This document shows, piece by piece, positions 55,756-63,807 of a stretch of 64,000 nucleotides of DNA (its first letter is position 1; each line of letters begins with the position of its first letter). The notes under the pieces are model-generated. The model was not told the origin of the DNA, made no database searches, and saw nothing but the letters and a program-made list of their open reading frames with translations. This stretch comes from Dictyobacter arantiisoli. Its GTDB lineage: Bacteria; Chloroflexota; Ktedonobacteria; Ktedonobacterales; Ktedonobacteraceae. The stretch is from positions 1 to 64,000 of the forward strand of contig NZ_BIXY01000034.1 in the NCBI RefSeq assembly GCF_008326305.1, written 5' to 3'. The position numbers and the translations under genes are program-made.

Positions 55756-56715
55756 ATGGCCTCTTATCGCTCGACAGACAGGAATGCTAGCCAGGCCAAA
55801 CGCAAAGCCCAGGATCTTGGTAGCGACGCCGTCAGTAACGTAGAATCAGGCGCCAAGACTACACACGATTTTGTTAAAAAATTCTATCATGATTGGTCTT
55901 TACATTTGACCCAGGCACTGACGTTTGGTCTGGTGACTTCCGTAATTCCTCTTGGCATGTTACTCGTGGCAATTGTCGGCCGCATTATTGGTAGCCTTGA
56001 TGCGCATGCGCAAGCACAGTTTATTAAACACCTGCAATCGTTGTTACCTCCGCAGATATTGCCTGCACAAATTACGACATCAGCACTGCAAAAGTTCACA
56101 CAAAGTTCCGGCATCTGGATTTTCTTCAGTATCATTTTTGCGATCTTCTTTGGTTCACGCCTCTTCACCTTGCTTGAGGCTTGCTTCGATATCATCTATC
56201 ATGTACCACAGCGTCCCCAGAAGCAGAAAAACATACTGGCAATTATCATGGTTCTCGTTTTTATGATTCTGGCTCCATTACTGGTACTGACCTCATTGGT
56301 GCCGGAACAGGTACTCGCACTCTTACAAAATACCTCTCTCAACGTTCACTCGAACATGGTGAATCGGATTGTGGGTATCATCAGTAGCTCGATCGTCTCG
56401 TTCTTACTGTTCGAGATCATCTATACTTTTTTGCCCAATCGCCAGGGCATGTTTAAAACACGCGCCCGCAATAGTGTCCTGGGTGCGGTGGTCGCAGCCA
56501 TTGTGCTACAGATTGGACTGATTGCTTTCCCTCTGTATGCTCAGAGCTATACCAATGGGATTGTCAATCAGATTGCCTTCGCACTGGTATTCATGATCTT
56601 CTTCTATATCATTTCACTGGTCACATTGATTGGCGCAACCGTCAATGCGTACTTTGTTGAAAATGTTCCGCCCACACCACATGATTTTGTCACACGCGCC
56701 AGCCACAGCAACTAA
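55756..56715 (+). CDS. YihY/BrkB-family inner membrane protein
   Basis: A 319-residue protein. A charged N-terminus of about 45 residues precedes hydrophobic segments at about 58-78 (LTFGLVTSVIPLGMLLVAIV), 114-138, 155-178, 200-225, 234-255 and 262-290. The segment SGIWIFFSIIFAIFFGSRLF and SVLGAVVAAIVLQIGLIAFP are typical of the YihY family (often mislabelled ribonuclease BN). The physiological role is not known. A strong terminator follows. Confidence 0.87.
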   Translation: MASYRSTDRNASQAKRKAQDLGSDAVSNVESGAKTTHDFVKKFYHDWSLHLTQALTFGLVTSVIPLGMLLVAIVGRIIGSLDAHAQAQFIKHLQSLLPPQILPAQITTSALQKFTQSSGIWIFFSIIFAIFFGSRLFTLLEACFDIIYHVPQRPQKQKNILAIIMVLVFMILAPLLVLTSLVPEQVLALLQNTSLNVHSNMVNRIVGIISSSIVSFLLFEIIYTFLPNRQGMFKTRARNSVLGAVVAAIVLQIGLIAFPLYAQSYTNGIVNQIAFALVFMIFFYIISLVTLIGATVNAYFVENVPPTPHDFVTRASHSN

Positions 56716-56725
56716 GCTCCGATAA

Positions 56726-56767
56726 AAAAGACCAGCCACAGGTGTTTGTGGCTGGCCTTTTTTTGCC
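56726..56767 (+). terminator. Intrinsic terminator after the YihY gene
   Basis: CCAGCCACA (56732-56740) and TGTGGCTGG (56747-56755) form a 9-bp GC-rich stem, followed by CCTTTTTTTG. The left side has an A-run, so it can also stop transcription from the right. Confidence 0.85.
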
Positions 56768-56796
56768 TCAATCTGCTCTAATAAAGTTTTTGATTC

Positions 56797-56992
56797 CCAC
56801 TCCCAGCGGGATCTTGCTGCTCACTGGCTGGCTGGCGCATGCGCGCCTGCACCCTTTTTATTGTATATTGCTGTAAATGTTCATATCACATTTACAGCAA
56901 TATACAATAAAAAGATGTTTGAGCGCCATTAGGGCGAAAATTCATGCGCAGAGATCGTGAAGAGCATAGGAGTCAGACACTCTGTAGCCGGG
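56797..56992 (-). repeat. Palindromic dispersed repeat, copy B (26-bp perfect stem)
   Basis: Read on the minus strand it shows AGAGTGTCTGACTCCTATGC, GCATGAATTTTCGCCC, GCGCTCAAACATC, a stem of 26 perfect base pairs (56855-56880 with 56888-56913, seven-base loop), then GGGTGCAGGCGCGCATGCGC and GTGAGCAGCAAGATCCCGCT. The flanks align with copy A2 at 44.1 kb, while the stem has no similarity to that of A2 beyond the TTTTTATT start. Confidence 0.8.
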
Positions 56993-57148
56993 CAGCATGC
57001 GTCTCTTTTTTTCTAGTGAAAGATTGTACTGCCTATCAAGCGATAAATGCTCTATATGGTACAATGGATACTCAATAACATGCTTGATGGGCAGGATATT
57101 TTTCTACGCGGCACATCAGAAGCAGGAGCGAGGAGTACGCAACGATCT

Positions 57149-58462
57149 ATGGGCAAGGAAAAAAATAATCATTCACCGAACGGCTGGCATCCACAGGATG
57201 AGGATGACTACGTCGACTATCGCTATATCCACGAAGATGACTATGAGGATTATGGAGAGTATGAAGAGTATGAAGACGATGAGCAACCTCCATTCCGCCG
57301 TCCTTCACATGGGGCCCGTAGACCTTATCCCCGCACACAGCGTAGCTATGTCACGCCCGAACGTGATATCCCGGCCTCTCGCCCTTCACGCCAACCTGCC
57401 CCGCAGCGTACCATGCGACGGATTCCACCTGCACGCAAGCGCCGTACCTGGCCCACTCTGCTCACAGGCTGCGTGATTGGTGTCTTACTGGTGGTCGCCA
57501 TACTGGCCGCACTGGTGATCCTGGGCTTGAATGCGGTACAAAATGGCGGGCATCTCAGTGGTATCCCTGGCCTGCCTGGTCTGAAAACATATACGCGGAC
57601 CAGCAGTCAGGATGTCGCGCTCTCACAACTATCGCAAATTCAGGTTTGCGACAAAATTGGCAATGTCACCTTGAAGGTTGATCCCATCGCAACCAAAACG
57701 ACGGTCAGCGCCCTCAAAACGGTTCAGGCAACCAGCGACTCCGCCGCACAAACACTCCTGCAACAAATGACAGTAGCTGTGCAATCCCCTTCTACAACCG
57801 CTACAGCCACAGGTTGCCCGACAGAACAATCCTCTGGCAATAACAGCACACCAGTGACCAATACAACCACACTCACCAGTACCAGTACAACAGCAGCGAG
57901 CACATTGATGATTACAGTCGCCCTGCCACAGGTTACCAACAATCAGGTGGATTTGACCGTAACGCTTCCACCAGCGGCTATTCAGAGTGCTCAGACGGCG
58001 CTGGCCCTCTCAGTCAATGCCCCACGTGGAAATATTGATGTCACAGGAATTAGTGGTGACCTCAAACTGCTTGCGGCTACAGGCAACGTTACAGTCAGGC
58101 AGGCCATTATCACCGATGGCACCCAGATCGAAACCAGTCAGGGCAACATTACCTTCAACGGCTACCTCCTCGTTCCCCCCGATAGCCAGAATACAACCAA
58201 TCCTCCACGCTATCTCATCCGGAATGAGACAGGTAATATCGATATCTCCTTACCAGCCAACACCAACGTTACACTGGATGCCAACACGAATATTGGCGCG
58301 ATCAAAAGCGACTTCGCCATTCCCGTCAATAACAATGGTGGGCCGGTTAATTATCATGGAGCATTAAATCCAGCACTTGGCACAACAGCCCTGGCAACTC
58401 TTGTACTAGATGTAAGCACTGGCAACGTTCATATACAAAAGGCCACTCAGTTAGCGCCATAA
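57149..58462 (+). CDS. Membrane protein with DUF4097-like beta-helix domain
   Basis: A 437-residue protein from ATG 57149 (the frame opens further upstream, at 57047, but without a ribosome site). An acidic, Tyr-rich N-terminus (DYEDYGEYEEYEDDEQ) and a basic Arg/Pro-rich stretch lead to one membrane helix at about 105-130 (LLTGCVIGVLLVVAILAALV). Outside, after a Ser/Thr-rich linker, repeating short strands such as APRGNIDVTGISGDLKLLAA and TGNVTVRQAII match the DUF4097/adhesin-like beta-solenoid pattern. Its role is unknown. Downstream, in the same direction, lies the FHA-ABC gene with its own promoter. Confidence 0.72.
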   Translation: MGKEKNNHSPNGWHPQDEDDYVDYRYIHEDDYEDYGEYEEYEDDEQPPFRRPSHGARRPYPRTQRSYVTPERDIPASRPSRQPAPQRTMRRIPPARKRRTWPTLLTGCVIGVLLVVAILAALVILGLNAVQNGGHLSGIPGLPGLKTYTRTSSQDVALSQLSQIQVCDKIGNVTLKVDPIATKTTVSALKTVQATSDSAAQTLLQQMTVAVQSPSTTATATGCPTEQSSGNNSTPVTNTTTLTSTSTTAASTLMITVALPQVTNNQVDLTVTLPPAAIQSAQTALALSVNAPRGNIDVTGISGDLKLLAATGNVTVRQAIITDGTQIETSQGNITFNGYLLVPPDSQNTTNPPRYLIRNETGNIDISLPANTNVTLDANTNIGAIKSDFAIPVNNNGGPVNYHGALNPALGTTALATLVLDVSTGNVHIQKATQLAP

Positions 58463-58471
58463 GATTACTGC

Positions 58472-58500
58472 TTGTCACCTTATGAGTGCTAAAGTATAAT
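58472..58500 (+). promoter_or_regulatory. Promoter of the FHA-ABC gene
   Basis: TTGTCA (58472-58477), a 17-base spacer and a perfect TATAAT (58495-58500) lie about 160 bp before the gene. Confidence 0.7.
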
Positions 58501-58662
58501 GACACATGGTCAGGGCTTTCATGCTATGGTATCATCTTTTCTCTCTATCAAAATCTCTGGAGAGTGATCCTGGCCTGACAAGGTGATCATAAAGAAAGGA
58601 GAGCTGTAGTTTCTATTCTCTTACAGACCAAGGGTGGCGAAGAGACACTACAGCGAGTTCTC

Positions 58663-61600
58663 ATGGACGCAGTAAACGAGACATCTATCCTTAGCACACT
58701 CCAGGTTGTGACCGGCCCGATGGCAGGTACTACATTTCAGATCACAAAGCATATTACCAACCTGGGACGCGAACCAGACAACGATATTGTGATTTCTGAT
58801 CCTTCAGTTTCTCGTCACCATGCACAAATTATCTGGAATAATAGTAGTTGGTCGATAAAAAAGCTAGTGGCCCAGAACACAATGACACTCAACCAGCATC
58901 CCATCAGCCAATCCCCACTGAGTGATCGTGACACAATTGGTCTGGGTCAGGGCACAACCTTGCTCTTTCAAATCAAGGCAGCCAAACCTACAGACCTCTC
59001 CACCGAGCGAAGCTCTGCACCGAATATGGTTCAGGCAAATCCGCCCACGCCATCAATACCGATACAGAACAGGGGAGTACGGCCACTACAGCAACAACCA
59101 CCACAACCACCAGTGTCGCCTCCTGTACGCAACACACCATACTATGCACCAACTCCACCGCTCAATGCGTACCAATCAAGCGGCGCAGAGACATCATTTA
59201 CCATAGCAGAGCAATCCGGCATAGATAGTGGCACAATGGTTGAGAATGGTAGTAGTGGCATACCCACGCTCGAAATCAGTACCAACACCGATCAGGAAAA
59301 ACAGCTCTATCCCTTAACCTCCAATCAGCAGCAGTTCGATATTGGACGCGATCCATCCAACACCATCGTAATCCAACGTCCAACCGTCTCAAGTTTTCAT
59401 GCCCAGATCATTCGCAAGGGCAATCAGCTTATCTTTATCCATCCACATCCCAAACGTGGACACACCTTGAATGGACTCACCTTCCAGGGTCAAACCATCT
59501 CAGGGCAGGAATCCTTTCAACGTGTGCTGACACGCGGGGATGTATTTCGTATCAGTGATGCTAACGGCACCTTTGTCTCGCTGGCCTATAACGATGGCAG
59601 TGGACGCGTCCAGGATGCTGTGCCGGAATTACAACCAATACCGCTCGGCGCACCAATTATTACGCTGGGACGAGCCACCGACAATATGGCCGTGCTCAAA
59701 CATCCACAGGTATCGGGACACCATGCCCAACTCATCCAGATTCCCGGCGGCTATCGCATCGTTGACCTGAACAGTACAAACCATGTCTATGTCAATTCTC
59801 AGCGCACCTCCAACCAGGTCCTTCAGCCAGGAGATGTCATCCGCATTGGACCTTTCAAGCTGACCTACACAGGCAATGTACTGACCCAGCAAGATGAAAG
59901 CAATGGCATACGCATCGATGCCTTAAATCTCAAGAAACAAGGCAATCGACATGTTGTCCTGATCGACGATATATCTGTCGCTATTCCCCCACGCAAATTT
60001 GTGGCCCTGGTAGGCGGCTCTGGCGCAGGTAAATCCACCTTGATGGATGCACTTAACGGTCTACGCCCGGCCCAACAAGGCACCGTACTCTACAATGGAC
60101 AGGATTATTATCACAATCTGGCTGCCTTCAGTACACAACTCGGTTATGTCCCTCAGGATGATATTATTCACCGCGAATTAACGGTTGAGCGAGCGCTCTA
60201 TTATGCAGCTAAACTGCGCCTTCCCAGCGACTTCACCGAAACCCAGATCAATGAACGCATCACCGAAGTGCTGGAAGATGTTGAGATGAAACATCGACGT
60301 AGTCTACTCGTTCGAGATCTCTCCGGTGGACAGCGCAAACGTGTCTCTATCGCCCTGGAATTGCTTGCCAAACCCAGCGTCTTCTTCCTGGATGAACCCA
60401 CCTCGGGACTTGATCCCGGTCTGGATCGCAAAATGATGCTATTGCTGCGCAAGCTGGCCGACAAAGGACATACCATTGCCCTGGTCACGCATGCCACGAA
60501 TAATATCAATGCCTGCGATTACATCTGTTTCCTGTGTCAGGGTGGACGACTGGCCTACTTTGGTCCTCCCAATGACGCCAAGGCCTATTTTGGCAAAACC
60601 GACTTTGCCGAGATCTATAGCGCCCTGGAGCCAACGGATGAGAATCCCAATATTCCAGCGGAAGCGGAAGCTAGATTCAAGCAATCGCCGGATTACAAGC
60701 GTTACGTGGTAGAGAGTATTCAACAAGGACCAGCAGGCAAACTGCGAGCAGCCCAGCCAGCGGCCCCGATCAGCACACCCAAACGCGGCAATCCCTGGAA
60801 ACAATTCTTTTTACTCTCTATGCGCTATCTTGAATTGATTCTCAATGACCGCGTCAATCTTGCCATCCTGGTATTGCAGGCACCTATTATTGGCCTGCTG
60901 CTCCTGGGACTCACCGGTCATGGCACTTTTAATCAGAATAAGATCGCCACCTGTGTGGCACATGTGGTCATGACCGATCCAACATCACGGCGTACGGATG
61001 ATTGCCAGGTTGTGGTCAATTTCCTGCAAACGGATCAAGGAAAAGCGGCCGCGCAAGCACAAAACATGACGCCCGATACCTTTCTGCAAAACTCCATATT
61101 ACCAGGCTCAGGTGGCGATGCCCAGAAAATACTCTTTATTATGTCCTTTGCTGCTATTATGTTTGGATGCATCAATGGTTCGCGCGAAATCGTCAAAGAG
61201 GCTGCGATTTATCGCCGTGAGCGTGCTGTCAACCTCGGTATCGCGCCCTATCTTTTTTCGAAAATCGCGGTCCTGGGCATCTTCAGCCTGTTACAGAGCT
61301 TGATTCTTGTAGCTCTGGTCTCAGTCAACGCTCCTTATCGCCATGGTGTCATTCTGCCACCCTTCCTGGAAATATATGTTACAATGGCGTTAACAGCCCT
61401 GGCAGGCTTAATGACAGGACTACTCATCTCAGCAATTGTGCCCAATAATGATCGCGCCATGAGTATCGTTCCCTTACCGCTTATCCCACAGGTTGTCTTT
61501 GCCGGAGTTATCTTCTCGCTAGACAATCCGCCAATCCTCCAGGTATTGGGAGCCTTCTTCAGCACACGCTGGTCGATGGCTGCCATGGGTACCACGATTG

Positions 61601-61791
61601 GCCTGCATGGGGATAAATTAGGAGCCGACAAATTTTCGTATGTCTCCACCTTATTCTCATCCGTAACAGGGAATAATCAAGGGGCAGCCGTAGCGCACCT
61701 ACTGCTCTCCTGGGGCGTCCTTCTGGCAATGATTCTTCTGCAAGGTGCAGGTATTGCCTGGTTCCTAAAACGCAAAGATATCCGCCACTAG
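58663..61791 (+). CDS. ABC transporter half-unit with three N-terminal FHA domains
   Basis: A 1042-residue fusion. FHA domain 1 lies at about 14-104 (GREPDNDIVISDPSVSRHHA), FHA 2 at about 215-308 (GRDPSNTIVIQRPTVSSFHA) and FHA 3 at about 328-406 (GRATDNMAVLKHPQVSGHHA). A Pro/Gln linker (about 125-165) separates 1 and 2. The ABC domain has Walker A GGSGAGKST (451-459), signature LSGGQ (553-557) and Walker B VFFLDEPTSG. The C-terminus (about 735-1042) is an ABC-2-type membrane domain of roughly six helices, as in ABCG half-transporters. FHA domains bind phosphothreonine, so control by Ser/Thr kinases is inferred. FHA 2 has SSFH instead of SRxH and may not bind phosphopeptide. The cargo is unknown. 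Confidence 0.93.
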   Translation: MDAVNETSILSTLQVVTGPMAGTTFQITKHITNLGREPDNDIVISDPSVSRHHAQIIWNNSSWSIKKLVAQNTMTLNQHPISQSPLSDRDTIGLGQGTTLLFQIKAAKPTDLSTERSSAPNMVQANPPTPSIPIQNRGVRPLQQQPPQPPVSPPVRNTPYYAPTPPLNAYQSSGAETSFTIAEQSGIDSGTMVENGSSGIPTLEISTNTDQEKQLYPLTSNQQQFDIGRDPSNTIVIQRPTVSSFHAQIIRKGNQLIFIHPHPKRGHTLNGLTFQGQTISGQESFQRVLTRGDVFRISDANGTFVSLAYNDGSGRVQDAVPELQPIPLGAPIITLGRATDNMAVLKHPQVSGHHAQLIQIPGGYRIVDLNSTNHVYVNSQRTSNQVLQPGDVIRIGPFKLTYTGNVLTQQDESNGIRIDALNLKKQGNRHVVLIDDISVAIPPRKFVALVGGSGAGKSTLMDALNGLRPAQQGTVLYNGQDYYHNLAAFSTQLGYVPQDDIIHRELTVERALYYAAKLRLPSDFTETQINERITEVLEDVEMKHRRSLLVRDLSGGQRKRVSIALELLAKPSVFFLDEPTSGLDPGLDRKMMLLLRKLADKGHTIALVTHATNNINACDYICFLCQGGRLAYFGPPNDAKAYFGKTDFAEIYSALEPTDENPNIPAEAEARFKQSPDYKRYVVESIQQGPAGKLRAAQPAAPISTPKRGNPWKQFFLLSMRYLELILNDRVNLAILVLQAPIIGLLLLGLTGHGTFNQNKIATCVAHVVMTDPTSRRTDDCQVVVNFLQTDQGKAAAQAQNMTPDTFLQNSILPGSGGDAQKILFIMSFAAIMFGCINGSREIVKEAAIYRRERAVNLGIAPYLFSKIAVLGIFSLLQSLILVALVSVNAPYRHGVILPPFLEIYVTMALTALAGLMTGLLISAIVPNNDRAMSIVPLPLIPQVVFAGVIFSLDNPPILQVLGAFFSTRWSMAAMGTTIGLHGDKLGADKFSYVSTLFSSVTGNNQGAAVAHLLLSWGVLLAMILLQGAGIAWFLKRKDIRH

Positions 61792-61853
61792 AGTCACCCT
61801 TTAAGTTACAAAGGAACTAGAGTTCCATAGATACAACCTTCGCAAGATCATTT

Positions 61854-62029
61854 GTAACTACTCAGGTACCCTATAGAGTATTTTTGAGCTCAAAAGTGCT
61901 CACTATTGTCTCATCAATAGCTATTTAAAGGCCACTTTTGGACGTTTTATAAACTATTGTTAAGCTTATTGCTACTAGATGTAGTAACAAGAATCGCTAA
62001 CGACACAAAATGTGGTCCTGAGTAGTTAC
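61854..62029. mobile_element. 176-bp IS66-like MITE with 13-bp ends and 8-bp target duplication
   Basis: GTAACTACTCAGG (61854-61866) is matched by its perfect inverse (62017-62029). Identical GATCATTT octamers flank it at 61846-61853 and 62030-62037. The similarity of ends continues with one offset base (ACC). IS66-family elements are known for ends beginning GTAA and 8-bp duplications, so this looks like a non-autonomous IS66 derivative. No coding frame lies inside. Confidence 0.85.
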
Positions 62030-62040
62030 GATCATTTAAG

Positions 62041-62115
62041 AATGTCTCGGACTTCCAGTTCCATCGGGATCTTGCGACTAACTTGTAGGGGTGGAGAGCA
62101 TGGAAGTCCGAGACA
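62041..62115 (-). repeat. Palindromic dispersed repeat, copy C (stemless)
   Basis: The minus strand reads AGAGTGTCTCGGACTTCCAT, GCTCTCCAC and GCAAGATCCCG, the outer blocks of copies A2 and B with the middle missing. In addition GTCTCGGACTTCCA and its inverse bracket this 70-bp piece, so it can fold on itself. Confidence 0.55.
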
Positions 62116-62332
62116 CTCTAAGGGTGCAACCCTTAACCTGGGTCCGGGGCTGCGCCCCCATAGGTGCGAACGTAAGCGGGATTGTTAAGGGTGCAACCCT
62201 TAACCTGGGGTTCGGGGCTGTGCCCCGATCTCTCACCTCCCTCTCGCCGCCGCACGCGGTGGCAGAAAGTGGCAAAAACTATATATTATGGAATGCCAGG
62301 GCATTCGCCCTGAGCGTTCCATAATATATAGT
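62116..62332. repeat. GC-rich intergenic repeat, copy 3, with an AT-rich 16-bp hairpin
   Basis: GGGTGCAACCCTTAACCTGG plus a CGGGGCTG.GCCCC segment occurs twice (about 62122-62160 and 62187-62226). Then CTCGCCGCCGCA and GCAGAAAGTGGC resemble the end of copy 1 at 12.75 kb. At 62278-62293 and 62317-62332 ACTATATATTATGGAA and its perfect inverse form a long hairpin with an inner CAGGGC/GCCCTG stem. This fills the gap before coaBC. Confidence 0.6.
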
Positions 62333-62432
62333 GGTACTTCTTGGCATCATCCTTGCTGGCAAACATTTCAATATGCTATTGTAGCAGTGTTCCAGCACGA
62401 ATGGTTTATCTAAAGAAATAAGTAGGCTAGCC

Positions 62433-63713
62433 ATGTTACTCAATAGGCGTATTATCGTAGGTATTTGTGGGGGAATCGCATCCTACAAAGCAATTGACCT
62501 GGTAAGTAAACTCCAACAGGCAGGCGCTCTGGTCGATGTGATTATGACTGAGCATGCGGAAGAATTCGTCCGCCCGCTTACATTCGCAACGATGAGCCAT
62601 CGGCCCATCCATAGCGACCTCTGGGAGCCTTCGGGAGAAGCCGCAGAGACACATATCAAGTTAGCAGAAGAGGCTGAATTGCTGGTAGTTGTGCCCGCGA
62701 CAGCGAACACAGTTGCCAAACTGGCACATGGCATGGCAGACAATATGCTCACAGCCGTTGCCCTGGCAACCAGAGCCCCGTTACTGCTGGCTCCCGCCAT
62801 GCACACCCATATGTATACTCATCCCGCCACACAGGCAAATCTGACCCTATTGCGGGAACGGGGAGCATATATTGTGGAGCCGGAAGTCGGGCGCCTCGCA
62901 TCGGGAGAGGTTGGCATTGGCCGCTTCCCCGAAACAGCTACCTTGCTTGGAGCCATTCAAAAAATCCTGGGGCAACATGGTGATCTTGCCGGTCGGCGTG
63001 TCATTGTCACAGCCGGTGGAACACACGAACCGATTGATCCAGTGCGTTACGTAGGGAATCGCTCATCGGGAAAAATGGGCTATAACCTCGCAATAGATGC
63101 AAGAGATCGTGGCGCACACGTTATATTAATATCGGGGCCCGTTGCGCTACCTGCACCATATGGTGTGGAACTGCATCAGGTAGAAACAGCAATGCAGATG
63201 CGTGACGTCGTACATAGCTTCATTACAAATGCAGATGTACTTGTGATGAGTGCCGCAGTGGCGGATTACCGCCCACAGGTAGCAGCGACACAAAAGATCA
63301 AGAAACAAACGCAGCATGAAGCCATGGGGCATCAGGATGGAGGCGCGTTAACCCTGCATCTGGTTCAAAATCCAGATATCCTGGGAGAACTCGCAACAAC
63401 ACTTGATGGTGATGGAGATGCCAGCAGAGGAAGCGGTGGCATCTCTAATACACCGGCAAAAAAACGCCTGATACGCGTTGGCTTTGCCGCTGAGACCGAA
63501 CATCTGCTTGAGCATGCCCGGGAAAAGTTGCGCAAGAAGCACCTGGATCTGCTGGTGGCCAACGATGTCACTCGTTTAGATAGTGGTTTTGGCACAAACA
63601 CCAATAAAGTGTTGATCTTTCATGCGGATGGCGCAATGGAAGATTTGCCAGTCTTGCCCAAAACCGGCGTTGCGACGGCAATTTGGGATCGAATTGTGCC
63701 GTTGCTAGGCTAG
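62433..63713 (+). CDS. coaBC: Bifunctional phosphopantothenoylcysteine decarboxylase/phosphopantothenate-cysteine ligase
   Basis: CoaBC makes 4'-phosphopantetheine in coenzyme A synthesis. The N-terminal flavoprotein (CoaC, about 1-180) starts RRIIVGICGGIASYKAIDLV and has the catalytic His in ETHIKLAEEA and PAMHTHMYTHPATQ. The CoaB domain (about 188-426) shows VIVTAGGTHEPIDPVRYVGN, RSSGKMGYNLA and MSAAVADYRP. The PAMH form (His where E. coli has Asn) occurs in other CoaBC groups, for example mycobacteria. A Gly/Asp-rich insertion of about 20 residues lies at about 327-346. 426 residues. Confidence 0.95.
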   Translation: MLLNRRIIVGICGGIASYKAIDLVSKLQQAGALVDVIMTEHAEEFVRPLTFATMSHRPIHSDLWEPSGEAAETHIKLAEEAELLVVVPATANTVAKLAHGMADNMLTAVALATRAPLLLAPAMHTHMYTHPATQANLTLLRERGAYIVEPEVGRLASGEVGIGRFPETATLLGAIQKILGQHGDLAGRRVIVTAGGTHEPIDPVRYVGNRSSGKMGYNLAIDARDRGAHVILISGPVALPAPYGVELHQVETAMQMRDVVHSFITNADVLVMSAAVADYRPQVAATQKIKKQTQHEAMGHQDGGALTLHLVQNPDILGELATTLDGDGDASRGSGGISNTPAKKRLIRVGFAAETEHLLEHAREKLRKKHLDLLVANDVTRLDSGFGTNTNKVLIFHADGAMEDLPVLPKTGVATAIWDRIVPLLG

Positions 63714-63807
63714 GTCAGGCACAATAGAGTTGGGAGGATGTGGCGCTGTGATGGGAGAATTTGTTCTAGATTTAATGGGTACGGAAAGTACGCGGGAGGA
63801 ATCCATA

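Noticed and set aside
62808-62850. His instead of Asn in the PAMN motif of CoaBC as evidence of inactivation
   Set aside because: The PAMH form occurs in other working CoaBC enzymes, such as those of mycobacteria.
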